From Takakia lepidozioides (taxonomy: Eukaryota; Streptophyta; Takakiopsida; Takakiales; Takakiaceae): a DNA stretch of 64,000 nt. The notes under the pieces are model-generated. The model made no database searches. It saw only the letters and a list, made by a program, of their open reading frames with translations, and had not been told where the DNA came from. Shown here in pieces: positions 10,984 to 22,061 of the stretch. A program made the position numbers and the translations under genes. How positions within the stretch are numbered: the stretch's first letter is position 1; the number at the start of each line of letters is the position of its first letter. Location: NCBI GenBank assembly GCA_030704615.1, contig CM060734.1:56748042-56812041 (forward strand), read 5' to 3'.

Positions 10984-13900
10984 TTAAGATAAACTACCAC
11001 ATATAGAGAGGAAGGGAGAGAGAGACCTGATGAGCTCCTGCTGCAAACAAGGAGGGTTGATATGCCAGGGATGGGATGGCAAGCTGCCAGACAGATGGAG
11101 GTGATCCAGGGCTTGATTTAGACGCACTTGCGCCAGTGATGCAGCTACATCCCTACATGTGTCTACTTTGCCATATTCATCGGCTCCTGGACCCCCTACG
11201 GTTGAGAGGACATCGCACACTGAAAGATCGGAGAGAACTTCAGCTAAGAGACAACTGTCCTTGATTGCATGCCGACTATCGGGACTCAAGAAAGAGCTGA
11301 ACTGCTGTCGTGATCCACGCAAGGTCAACCACACATCCTTCATTGAATCACAGCTGGCAGATAAATTGGTAGAACTCTCGAGACCCTTTAACAACCTGGT
11401 GCTGGACATACCTTCAACCATCCCATCGTCACCTTCTGAAATTGTCATCTTATTCTGCTGATCACCTTCCAATCTACGCAGCCTCACCAACCGGTGCCTG
11501 TTACAAGAATGGCTTATGCCTGGTCCAGCAGGCTCACTCTCTGTGCTCTCTGGGCCCTCCAACAACTTGGGGCTGGACAGACTACTGGCTGCCATTTCAA
11601 TCTTTGCTCCACCTTCCTGCTGTTCACTGTTCAAACTTGAGATTGACCACCTAGGCACATCAAGTTCACTCTCAATGACTTGATCCCTGGGCCCAATGCA
11701 AGTACTCTCTGGACCCCCTGACAACCTGGTGCTGGACAAACTCACAGCTATCATGTTGTCATCTTCCGCCTCTGTTACATTATTCTGCTGCAAGTCTTTT
11801 AATCTACACAGCTTCAAAACCCTTTTCCTTTGGCCACAACGGCTAATGCCTGATCCAGATGGCTCACCTGTCAGATGGCTATCCTGCCCCTCCAACAATT
11901 TCTGGATGGACCGACTGCCGGCTGTCATGTCATCAGGTGTAAGAACTGAAGATTGTTTTGCTAAGCCAGCAACATCACCATTGGATATCAACCGGAGCCT
12001 CCCACGACAACGGCCAATTACTGGTCCAGAGTGCTCACTGGGCGAGCTGGACTGAATGCCAGATGTCATCTCCTGAGCTATAAAAACAGCACATTTTTCT
12101 GCTAAGACTTCAACATTAGAATTGGATATCGTCGGAAGCCGGTCACAACAACGGCTAATGCCTATTATAGAAGGCTCACTTTGACCGCTCTCTGGATCCT
12201 CCAACAACTTTGGGCTGGATGGACTGCAGGCTGTCATGTCATCATCTGTAAGAACAGTACATTGATCTCCTAAGCCAGCAATGCTTGAATTGGATGTCAA
12301 CTGGGGCCTGTCATAACAGTGGCTAATTCCCGGTCCAGAAGGCTCATGCAGCATGGCCTCTAGGCCCTCCAATGACTTTGGGCTGGATACTGTCATCTCA
12401 TCAGCTGTAAGAAAGGTAGATTCCTTTGCTAAGCTGGCAATGCTGGAATTGGATCTCAACTGGGGCCTCACAGAACAGATGCCCGGTCCAGAAAGCTCAC
12501 CCTTACTGCTCTCTGGTGCCTCCAACAACTTGGGGCTGGACAAACTGCCACCTGTCATGTCAGAAACAATGAGAATGGCTGATTGCTCCATTAAGTCAGC
12601 AATGTCCGAATTGGGTACCAACTGGGGCCTCTCATTCCACGAGGCAATTCCTGATCCACAAGCCTCATCCTGTGTACTCTCTGGGTCCTCCAACAACTTG
12701 GGGCTGGATGGACTGCAAGCTGTCATCTCATTGGCTGTAAGATTAGTAGATCGATCTGGTAAGCCGTCCATCATAGCATTGAATATCTGTGGTCTGCCAC
12801 AACAACCACTAGTGCCTGGATCATCCTGAGAGCTCTCTAGGCCCTCCAATAATGTTGGGCTGGACAGAACGCCAGCTGTCATCTCATGGCCTGCAACATC
12901 AGAATCGGATCTCATCCCTGCACTTTGACGCCTTAGCTTCATTTTGAGCTTAGTTAGTGATATGACCTTCCATGTGTCGCGGCCCATCAAGTCATCCCCA
13001 CCATTTAGCAAATTTTCATTGTCATCACCAGCATGTGCTGTCCTTTGATTTCCGCTTGCATTTGATTCCCTCCGCGCTGCATCTTGAAGTTTCTTCAAGG
13101 CTTTCCGTGCTTTGGATGCAGCCTCAACTTCAGCTTGAAGAGCGACCGCCCTCTTGTGTGCTGAATAGGCAGCAGCCAAGGCTGCCCGCTCCTCCAAATT
13201 CTGCTGCATTGCCAACAGGTGCACTGCAATTGTCTGTGCCAGTTGGCAGGGCAAACTATCTCCAAAGAGGTGAGGCAAAATACGGTGTTGGGCATCACAT
13301 TCCAATAGCCAATCCCAATCCAAATTGGCTTTTCCAGCATTGCCTCTGTCCCTGGGAGTCCTTGTCTTCCCATTCTCATACTGTACCTTTGGATGCTTTG
13401 ATCTGTCCTCCCCTTTTGCCAGCATTTTCTCTTTCAAATCTGTTGTAAATGCAACTGTTCTTGCAGCGGGGGATATCTGAGGACATCCGTCTCGTCTTTT
13501 CACAGAGGAACCTTGAGGGCATCCATCCAACTGCAACAGGCACCCTTCCAACCCAGCACTGACAACTTGTCCACTCCTAATGTGCTGCTTGGATACGATG
13601 TGAGGCAGTTCAAAGGTGGAAGGCATGGGAAGCAGACTCCCCAATTCCTGGGTAGCAGTTGAAAGTCCCTGACCCCAGAACTGCAGTAGCATAAGAGACT
13701 TCCGCAGATCATGATTACAAGCCTTCACAATGTTTTCCATTGTAGCAGGGCTGGCCCCCACCCCCTCTGCCAAGCAAACCTGCAACCAGCACCTTGTGAG
13801 AACTCCCTCTCTTACTATACATACGTCTATAAGATAGTGACATTGTTTCCTGTTTGAAACTTCAGAGATCCTCGTTGGAGTCCCTTGGTAATGAAGACCG

Positions 13901-16900
13901 AAATTATGTAGCAGCCTACCCTCTTGAGGCACTCAAGTCTCTAGCCAGATCTAGGCAGAAACTTACCAAGTCCAGCAGAAGCTTACAATTCCCTTTCTTT
14001 GTGGGTTTGGAGATCTCTTTGGACCTTTTTGTTTCCATGGACCTACTAAAATTTATTTCTGTGGTCTCTCTGCAACACTGCTATGGAAAGCAAGTCTATT
14101 GAGTACATCTAGTGCTAGGATAACACTGCAACAGAGCTTACCATGTATGCATGTGTCACCAATTCCATTGTGGACAGACACTGGAACTCAAGAGTTTGTA
14201 GTTTCCTCAACTGTGGCAAAGCTGGCTCCTGGTCTGGTCACAAACATGAGCCATCATCTCAATGTAGAGCTCAGCAGACTGACTGTTAGTCAACCAACAG
14301 TCACATCTTTCTATACAATGCAAATGGAAGACCGTAATACAGGGTTTAACATATAGTTTCAAGGATCCAGTCATGGGTAGTGTGGGGCTATTTCCTTTTT
14401 GCTGGTTAGTTCGAAAGTAACGAAAAACATTGAAATAGTGCACTGTAAGAACAAATATGATCAAACAACGAAACATGAGGAAGTGAGCAAGCAGAGTAGA
14501 TACTGGAGATAAATGCAGAAGCAGACTGCTGAAATCTGAACCTATCCAAAGACAATCTTGTGGCTTGGGAACTGGGGTCTTACTGTTGGTCGTCAGGACA
14601 ATTGGGCACTTGGTGGTCGCAGACAACTGTACCACTGCCCCCATGAACCCGCTATCCTCCTCAAAGACCATATCCACATCCTCAAACAATATGACCCTCA
14701 TCTTCCTCAAGGAAGAGGGTGGAGGACAGTTCCCCAAAGCAGCAACCCCATGAAGAGGTTGCTGACTTAGAGATGCTATCTCTTGTTTAAGCATATTGCC
14801 ACTCTCAAATGTTTCGGAGTTCTTTTGTTTCTTTGTCATACACTCACAAGAACCTGATGGGATGGCTCCTGCCAAGATAGCAGTTGTAGCTCTGTTCCCT
14901 GCGGACCTGCCAAGCATCAAGCAGTGATTTCCCTTTTAGTTTCTTGAGGTCATTACAGCCATAGCCCTCCACGGGGTCAGTAGCAGTGCAACTACAACCA
15001 CATCTGTCACAGCTGAGTTCAGGAAAAGCAGGCTCCAATACCAGTCCTGATGTCAACACTATGCTTACTACTGGGATGCAAATGCCAGCACACTTAATTC
15101 CCAGGAAGTGGTGGATTAACAGCTAAATTACTGGCACATGGAGGGTTAGTAATAAACTATGGTATCACAGCCACATCTCACCCTACACTACAACCTTTAG
15201 TTGCATGTTTGCTAAGCTCTCACATCATGCGATTCTCTTAAGGACTGGAGTTCCATGCAATAAGAAATTTTCCCCAGTTTTGTTTACTACCTAATCAATA
15301 CTGCCTCACCCACCCCTCTAAAGCCTTATTCCTTGGCACAGGACCTTCTACTGATGTAGGACACATTCATGTTTTACTTACCAGCCTGCCACTTGTCAAA
15401 CATCTCACCAACAATCGCCAGTAATTAGCAGGCAGTCTTACGGCCTAGAGATAGTCCTTTTCGTCAGGCTGACAATTTGATACAGAAAGAAAGCAAGAGT
15501 CTGGTTTGGTAGATTGACTTGATAATCTGCACTACGAGATGCCAACAACCACAACTGTGACTCAACCTGGTAGAGCTCACTTGCAAATATGTAGCAGGTT
15601 CCCAGTGAGCATTGACCACATACTTTGCTTTGGAACAACCAAAATAGGATGAACAACTAAAGCCACAGAATGGCTATACACAAACTAGGACAGCAACCCA
15701 AAATAAAATAAAATCGAATGAATGCATGCATAACAGTAAGCTTGGGCCACATGACAATGTAAAGTTTCAAACCGGTTGCTGAGACCGTGGGACTCCATAG
15801 CCTCCTTAAACTTGTGCTTAATCAGGGCTCCACTCCGGCAATCAGATGCATTGACCTATGAAACGACAAGGTGACAAATAAACAAAACTTCAAGTGAAGG
15901 TTGACAGTTCGTGCGCAAGAGTAAAACGAGCGAAATTCTTCAGGACACTCAATGAAGACATTCCTTACCTCAATGACTGTGTAACCCTGTTCTCTAGCAC
16001 ATGCATAAATTGCTGCAGACTTGCCACACTGCACCACTCCAAAAACAACAGGCAGTTAGTCACCACATTCACACATGACAACAATACCACCTACCTATCA
16101 TAGGCAATGAGTTATCTTGATTCCACAGAACCAAACCCTTGTGCTGCTTGCCTTCCAGTATTCTTTGGCCATTTAATCAATGGCCAACAGTGAGTCAATG
16201 CTGGGAAGAGACACAAGAGGCAGCAATTGAATTAGGAGATCATCAAACTGTATTCTCAACCATACCAAATGAATACAACCATTCCAAACACCAGTAATAT
16301 CTATTCAGACGAAAGCATCTAGAAGTGACCAATTTACAAGCAATGCAAAACACAACGAGACAAGAAGAAGAGTTCACCCACCCCCACAGGACCAGTCACT
16401 AGGATAGACTTGGGCAGGTCGTCATCATCATCCTCATCAGAAAAACTGTCGGGCTCATCCTCAAACCATCCACTGTCACTGTCACCACTTGCCGCGTCTT
16501 TCTTCTTTGCTGGACCTTTGTGTGACAAACTCTTCTCCTGCCAGCTACGAAGCCAGCGGCTCAGGGCCTCAACACAGTGCCTGTTCCCACAGACCTAAGC
16601 AATTATGTGTGAGGAATACAAGTCTGGCAAGTCCGTTACATCAAAAGAAACGCTGAGGATGGTATAACGATAGTCCACAGGCCATGGGATCAATATCAAC
16701 CAATTCCAAAGGTAAAAAGGCAAATACAACTACGGTGGAATGCAGGGAAGGAGGCTCAAGACCAGGTCTTTCCAGTTTCTGTCACTGCCACTGACAACAG
16801 TGAGGAAAACCAGCAAGGCAGCCAACACAACAGACATTTCAATACCTAGTATCTTGACAGTGGCAAGATGTTTCAGTCATGCCATCCTTTTGAAGTCCTG

Positions 16901-19900
16901 CTTTAGATGAAATGACAGAGCACAGTTGCTATATGGAAATCTGGAAGTCTTCTTCTCTCTGCATGTCACTTATCTGCATAATGCCATTAAAATCTCCTAT
17001 TCAAATCTTGATCTGTTGTTTAGCCCCACCGCAGGACATCACTAACCTCCTGAGAAGACTGGGGTTGATATCGATCAGTCCACAATGGGTTTTGACTGCA
17101 GCTGTAAGCCTCTGTTTGTCCTGGCTCTGGGAGTTGTGAGACAGAGATGTCATCAATATGAGCTTGGCGACTGTAATACGATGAAAACCTGCTCCACAAA
17201 ACAAAATGTCCAAACTCCCAGAGCTGTGATCAAATGAGGGCCTTGAGCTTGGCCACTGTAATACTATGAAGACCTGCTCCACAAAACAAAATGTGCAAAA
17301 TCATCCAAATCTGGTGGTTCACCAGATCTACTGCCATCCTCAACATCTAGGATTGACACTGGTTTCCCTAACTTTCGATCCTTGACAGTATGTAGACTGG
17401 AAGTTCTCATCACGAAAAGTTTGCAGTAGACTAGACTCTATAGAAGCCCTACAACCCAAATTGGCAAGAGCAGGAGGGATAGAGACCAGGATAAGAAGAG
17501 AAAGAATGCCGGGGGAGCCAGAGTGCCTGTGGGAGAAAGAAATCATTGAAAGCCAGACCCGAGAGAGTAGAGAGGAAGAGAGAGAGAACGAAAACCTTTC
17601 CACCAGATTTCTCAAGGACAGACGATCAGCATTTTCTGACTCCACCCCCTTAGCCACAGATGGTTGAATACGTGCGTTTCCAGCCTGTGCCTGATATGGA
17701 AGGCATTCAATGAGATTTTTAAGGTTCGCTTCTGTTTGGTTACATGGCCTTTTTCTGTTGTATTCATAATCATTCCTGCAAGTTTGCCCCTCCCTGCCTA
17801 CTAGTTCAGAAAGACCTTCTGAACCCTATATTGATGGTGTTCACACATCCATTCCTAAACACAGGACTTGAGAACCCGAACAGAGTAGATCCTATATCTG
17901 GACAGCTTGTGACTACAACAGACAGATTATAGGCTTCACAGCCTGATTTACCCATTATGGACCAAATCAAACAAACAAACACAAGCAATCAATCACTAAC
18001 TCCCTCTCACCCTCTCTCACCAAGCCCAGCAAATGTTCAAGCTCAGTCAATCTTCAAGCTGTGAGGACTGTCTAGGCAGAAACTTCCGTTTACTGAATGG
18101 TCCTCAAATATGCACAAGGCCCCATTGCAATACCAGGTCGATTCCCGGTAGTGTGAAAACCCACAGCCAGCTCTGAAGGAGGGTGACTGAAACCTGTGCA
18201 CTATGCCAGTGGCATTAAGTCATAGCTAAAATAGGGAGCAGAATACATCTCTATGTCCACATGTACATATATGTAGTCTCCTACCACTGGAGCAAACCAC
18301 AAGCAATGGGAGAGACCACCATACTACTTGTAGCCCATCCATTTGCCCTGACTTCCTGATCCACACTAGTTCGAGAGAAAATCTATCCCAGGCACTGTCA
18401 TAGATGGTCCACTATCTTGCTGAAATGGATTGCAAGACCACACCTTCAAGTACGCAACCAGTTGCTGGAGTGCAGCCTCTACTGGGGATAGACACCCTTT
18501 TCCTGCACCTTCTTCGGTTGCCCAGGTCCACAGAAACAGTGGTGGACAGCACAACGTGAATTTCCCAGCATGACCCTCTTCCGTCTTATTTCTTGTGGTT
18601 GTACCGTTGTCGAAATCCCAGCTTGGCCCGCACGATCTCTCTTGCTCCCCATCCTTCACCACCTAATTTCCCCACATCCATATGATTGAATCAATCTCTT
18701 AAGCAATAGTGGATGAGTCTCTTGCACATTGCTGTACCCTCACCTAAAAGAGGATGAATACAGGAAAGAGGTAAACTCGTCAAATCAAGAGCAGGCCATA
18801 GGCATTGTACTGAATTACCTCGGTATGTTGTATCACATGAAGAGGTGGGCAAGGCAGCAAGCTACCAGCCTCTTCACTGCGGAGTATCTCATCCCATATC
18901 AAGGATTTTGAAGCTATTGCTTTTTGCCGAGCAAAGAAAGGGTGGGGTGCCTTGCCCTCACTTAGGCGAGCATTCTCCTGCACACGAGGATCCAGAGCAT
19001 ATGAGATCTTGCTCTCTTCCAGCACCTACAGAACTGCCAACAAAGGGGAGGAAGCAGGTAGCAAAGGAAAGATACTAGAAACCAGGACAAAGACAGACAG
19101 AAAGAGCTCCTAGTACTCCCACTTTTATGGGAACACTTGGCATAAGGAGACAGATTGCAAGAAGGTCATAAAGCAAGAGGCCTATGTGAGATTGCTAAGG
19201 ATAGTGTATATACAACCTCTGCTGCCAGTTTCGCTTGTGTCCGTAGATCAGAGTTGCATACTCCTTCCACAGAGGAAGGATTCTTTATCTTACCCCCCGA
19301 AACCTGCTGAGCTGACACTCTCTTCTTTGCAGAGCAAGCTCTAGTACGAGATTTCCCATCAGCTTGACCTCCTGCTTGCTGTTTGCGTTTTGTTGACAAG
19401 GGTGCAAAGAAGTCTGCCACCAATTGCACCACGATGAAGCCACCACATGGAGGTGTCTCCTAAAACGCTCATGCATATGACCATGATGACGAACAAACCA
19501 ATTTGAATAAAGGGACTTCAGGTGCATTTTCATTCTTGATTACAACATTTCCCTGTCCGGTAAAAAATGGCAATTTTGCACATACATCTACCCTATATCA
19601 TACTATTTCCATGCAAACGCACCATTCTGGCAGGAAGGCTGGGAACCATGAGAAATTTCTTGTGGTTGAGGTTCGTCCACTTCTGGCTTTGGCTTGCTGA
19701 CCATTACTTTTGAGACAATGGCAGAACTTTTTTCCTTCTGCAGGCCAGACAAAACTCTCATCATTTTGTGCCACCATCTCTCACTTCGTGCACAACAAAA
19801 AGGGCGTAATAGAGCAATGCCAATAGCAATCTAACCTCTACTATATGTAACAACTTTCGGTCACCTTCCCTTGCAAAGATATTCTTGTCTGCAGTTAGCA

Positions 19901-21029
19901 GTTAGGAACAAGTGCAATACCCCCACAGAGCAACTGTCCGGATAATAAGAACGTCTAGTGCAATAGACAGTCAACCAATGACAACCACAGTCACCATAGT
20001 GATCACCGAGGCAGGATCAGAAACCAAAGTCTGGCTTTGACCATGGCCAAACAGTACACAACACTGGCTGGGCAAATATGAGCAGCCAACAGGATTGCAC
20101 TTATTATTTGACACAGATCTTCGCTGGAGTTCTAGTTACCACATGGAGTTCCTTGCTAGGTAATGCACAGGTGAGCAGGTAGAAGAAGAGATGTGATGAG
20201 CCAGAGAGGCACCAGCACTGCAAATTAAGTCCCAGTCACCCTTTTGAAAGAGGCTGGCACTGCTATGGGAAGAAGGCTCTTAATCTTGCTGCACATATCC
20301 CACAACTGTTTGCCCTCAAAGAATCCTCGGCTTCTAAATTACCTCAGGAAACTGAGATTTGCGCCGGCGCTTTTGAGGAGCAAAGTCATCCGTAAGAACC
20401 TGATCGTGCAGTAGCTTGCTTGCGGCAACAATGGTGACTGACTTGTCATCCACTTTCTCAGGTATTACCACCTCTTTGCCAAGTTTTCGTCTCTTTGACA
20501 TAGGCAAAAAAAATTGTTCCATGGAATCGGCACCTTTACTCTGATTCAAACATCCTAGTTTGGTTCCATTTGCCATCCGTCTTTGCCTTGTCTGAGGGCC
20601 AGCAGCATTGCCTGTCTCATCGTCCACTCCATCTCTGTAATCAAGGACACATGAATGAAAAGATTAAAAATGTATGTGCATTTATTCAGAATAACATTGT
20701 ACACGAGTGGGGCCAACATTGCGCTCCTGGCGCAAGCATTGATAGGGGCAAGGACGGAGGCCTCCTACACAGCACCAAGACATACTGTAATACGGGTAAC
20801 TCTAGAGATTTCAATCTTCCTGCATATGCTGCCCATGATGCATTTTCAGTGACATCAATATTGTCACTGGCAGAATTAAACCCCCCATCAATTGACCAAC
20901 AATCCAAGGGAAGACTCCGACGGCATGCACATACTGAACGTTGTGGAGATAGCCTGAACCATGGATAATGGGAGTTGTGCAGGTACTCATCACTATACCT
21001 CTCAAGAACGGATCTTACCGCCCTTCCAT
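10984..21029 (-). CDS. ATAD5/ELG1-like AAA+ ATPase (PCNA unloader)
   Basis: ATAD5/Elg1 forms an RFC-like complex that removes PCNA from DNA after replication. Phase-consistent exons are 21019-21029 (MEG+), 20343-20634, 19214-19459, 18819-19025, 18444-18662, then about 17047-17126, 16382-16594, 15969-16028, 15773-15855, 14504-14906 and 10984-13779. One or two exons between 17.1 and 18.4 kb are unresolved. The N-terminal part has two FF-containing basic motifs (EQFFLPMSKRRK, ADFFAPLSTKRK) that may be PCNA- or SUMO-interaction-type sites. Then come PLWTDRYQPQS, an acidic linker, Walker A VTGPVGCGKSAA, Walker B VILFEDVDMVFEED, sensor-1 region PIVLTTNS and the lid helix block NHDLRKSLMLLQFW. The C-terminal exon adds a long repeat array. 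Family assignment rests on the Walker B/lid signature, which differs from RFC1 and CTF18. Confidence 0.87.
11380..12870 (-). repeat. About ten tandem 54-residue repeats in ATAD5 C-terminal region
   Basis: A core of the type SSPKLLEGPES recurs with the plus-strand complement at about 12845, 12688, 12525, 12368, 12209, a degenerate copy near 12045, then 11891, 11722, 11558 and 11387. The mean spacing is about 162 bp, exactly 54 codons, so the reading frame is preserved. A typical unit continues with EPSGPGISRC, RPQL.SNS.IAGLA and LTADEMTA. Copies are strongly diverged, implying age and perhaps selection to keep the frame open. Confidence 0.88.
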
Positions 21030-22061
21030 CGGACGCCCTACAAGAAGCTGAATTCCATCGAGAAGGAGAGGTATACCATAGCAGCGAAAAAGAAGGACAG
21101 AATCACTATTAACATCGCAATTCTCTAATCATGCAAATGTGCATGGGACAGAACAGAACGTTCAACAAAAGGCCAAGCTCATTACCCTGGCTTGCTGAAT
21201 GCACACCATCACAGCTGTGTAGTGCTGCTCACTACCCAGCTGTGATTGATACACAAGTAAGTGCATCGTGCAGCATCAGATCCGCTGCTCCTCTCTCCTC
21301 CAAGACGAGCAACCCTACCTCCACGGTGGGAGGAATGCCACAGAACCGGAAGCATAAGGCCCCTTTGTGAACGATGGACTGGCGTTGAATAATCCCATAT
21401 CGATTGCAGGTATGATATCCGCGACCGAATTGTGGGTAATTATTCAACGCGGGTGATTCAAATAGAGCTTTGCGCTTTGGCGCCTTTCTCCAGCTGTCAT
21501 CGCCTCATTAGCTGCAGAGGACTTTTAAGCTCTCGGTTCTGATCCACGTCGGAGTGGATAGAGGACCTGGATTGAGGGGTCAAGGTGAGCTGGCAGACGA
21601 GATCACTGAATTTGACACATATGGAGCAAAATCCTTTATCCAGCTGTCACTGCCTCATTAGCTGCAGGAGACTTTTAGGCTCTCGATTCTGATCCACGTC
21701 GGAGTGGATAGAGGACCTGGAGTGAGGGGTCAAGGTGAGCTGGCAGACGAGATCATTGAATTTGGGACACTTCTGGAGCATTATCCAGCTGTCACCGCCT
21801 CATTAGTAGCTGCAGGAGACTTTTAGGCTCTCGATTCTGATCCACGTAGGAGCGGATAGAGGACCTGGATTGAGGGGTCAAGGTAAGCTGGCAGACGAGA
21901 TCACTGAATTGGGGTCGCTTATGCAGCAGAATCGAGGTGCCACTGTGGGGCCGAAACCTAGGGTTTGTTGCGAGGAGTAGGAGAAGATGGAGAGCAACAA
22001 GAAGCAGTGGCGCAACGATCGCACAGGTGGCGAGAACGAGTGGAATCCATCGGCAGGAGCG
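21030..22061. promoter_or_regulatory. Bidirectional promoter region ATAD5/NAA10
   Basis: About 1 kb separates the divergent start codons of ATAD5 (21029, minus) and NAA10 (22062, plus), so both promoters and 5' UTRs should lie here. Three tandem repeat copies fill the NAA10-proximal half. They contain CCACGTCGGAGTGG-type words with an ACGT core, a possible bZIP-type site, although this is only a motif match. Confidence 0.55.
21486..21920. repeat. Three tandem 145-150 bp repeats upstream of NAA10
   Basis: Copies begin with the word CCAGCTGTCA at 21490, 21640 and 21785, giving periods of 150 and 145 bp. Each contains a CTCATTAG..GCTGCAG block, a TGATCCACGT block and a GGTCAAGGT.AGCTGGCAGA block. 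The last copy ends about 140 bp before the NAA10 start codon, so the array is probably in the promoter or 5' UTR. Confidence 0.9.

Noticed and set aside
11076-12829. Plus-strand ORFs opposite the ATAD5 repeat region
   Set aside because: Shadow frames of a repeated 162-bp unit; they carry no family features, and the minus frame continues AAA+ lid sequence.
14504-14620. Apparent frameshift in the ATAD5 AAA+ lid (another frame reads LSLDRFRFQQ)
   Set aside because: The original frame stays open to a donor after 14504 and joins in phase to the next exon (HLSP then VCLAEGVGAS), which fits the family better. No frameshift is needed.
17159-17300. 85-bp tandem duplication (GAGCTTGG...CTGCTCCACAAAACAAAATG) as a separate element
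   Set aside because: It is real as a two-copy local duplication near an unresolved ATAD5 exon, but short and without element features, so not listed as a mobile element.
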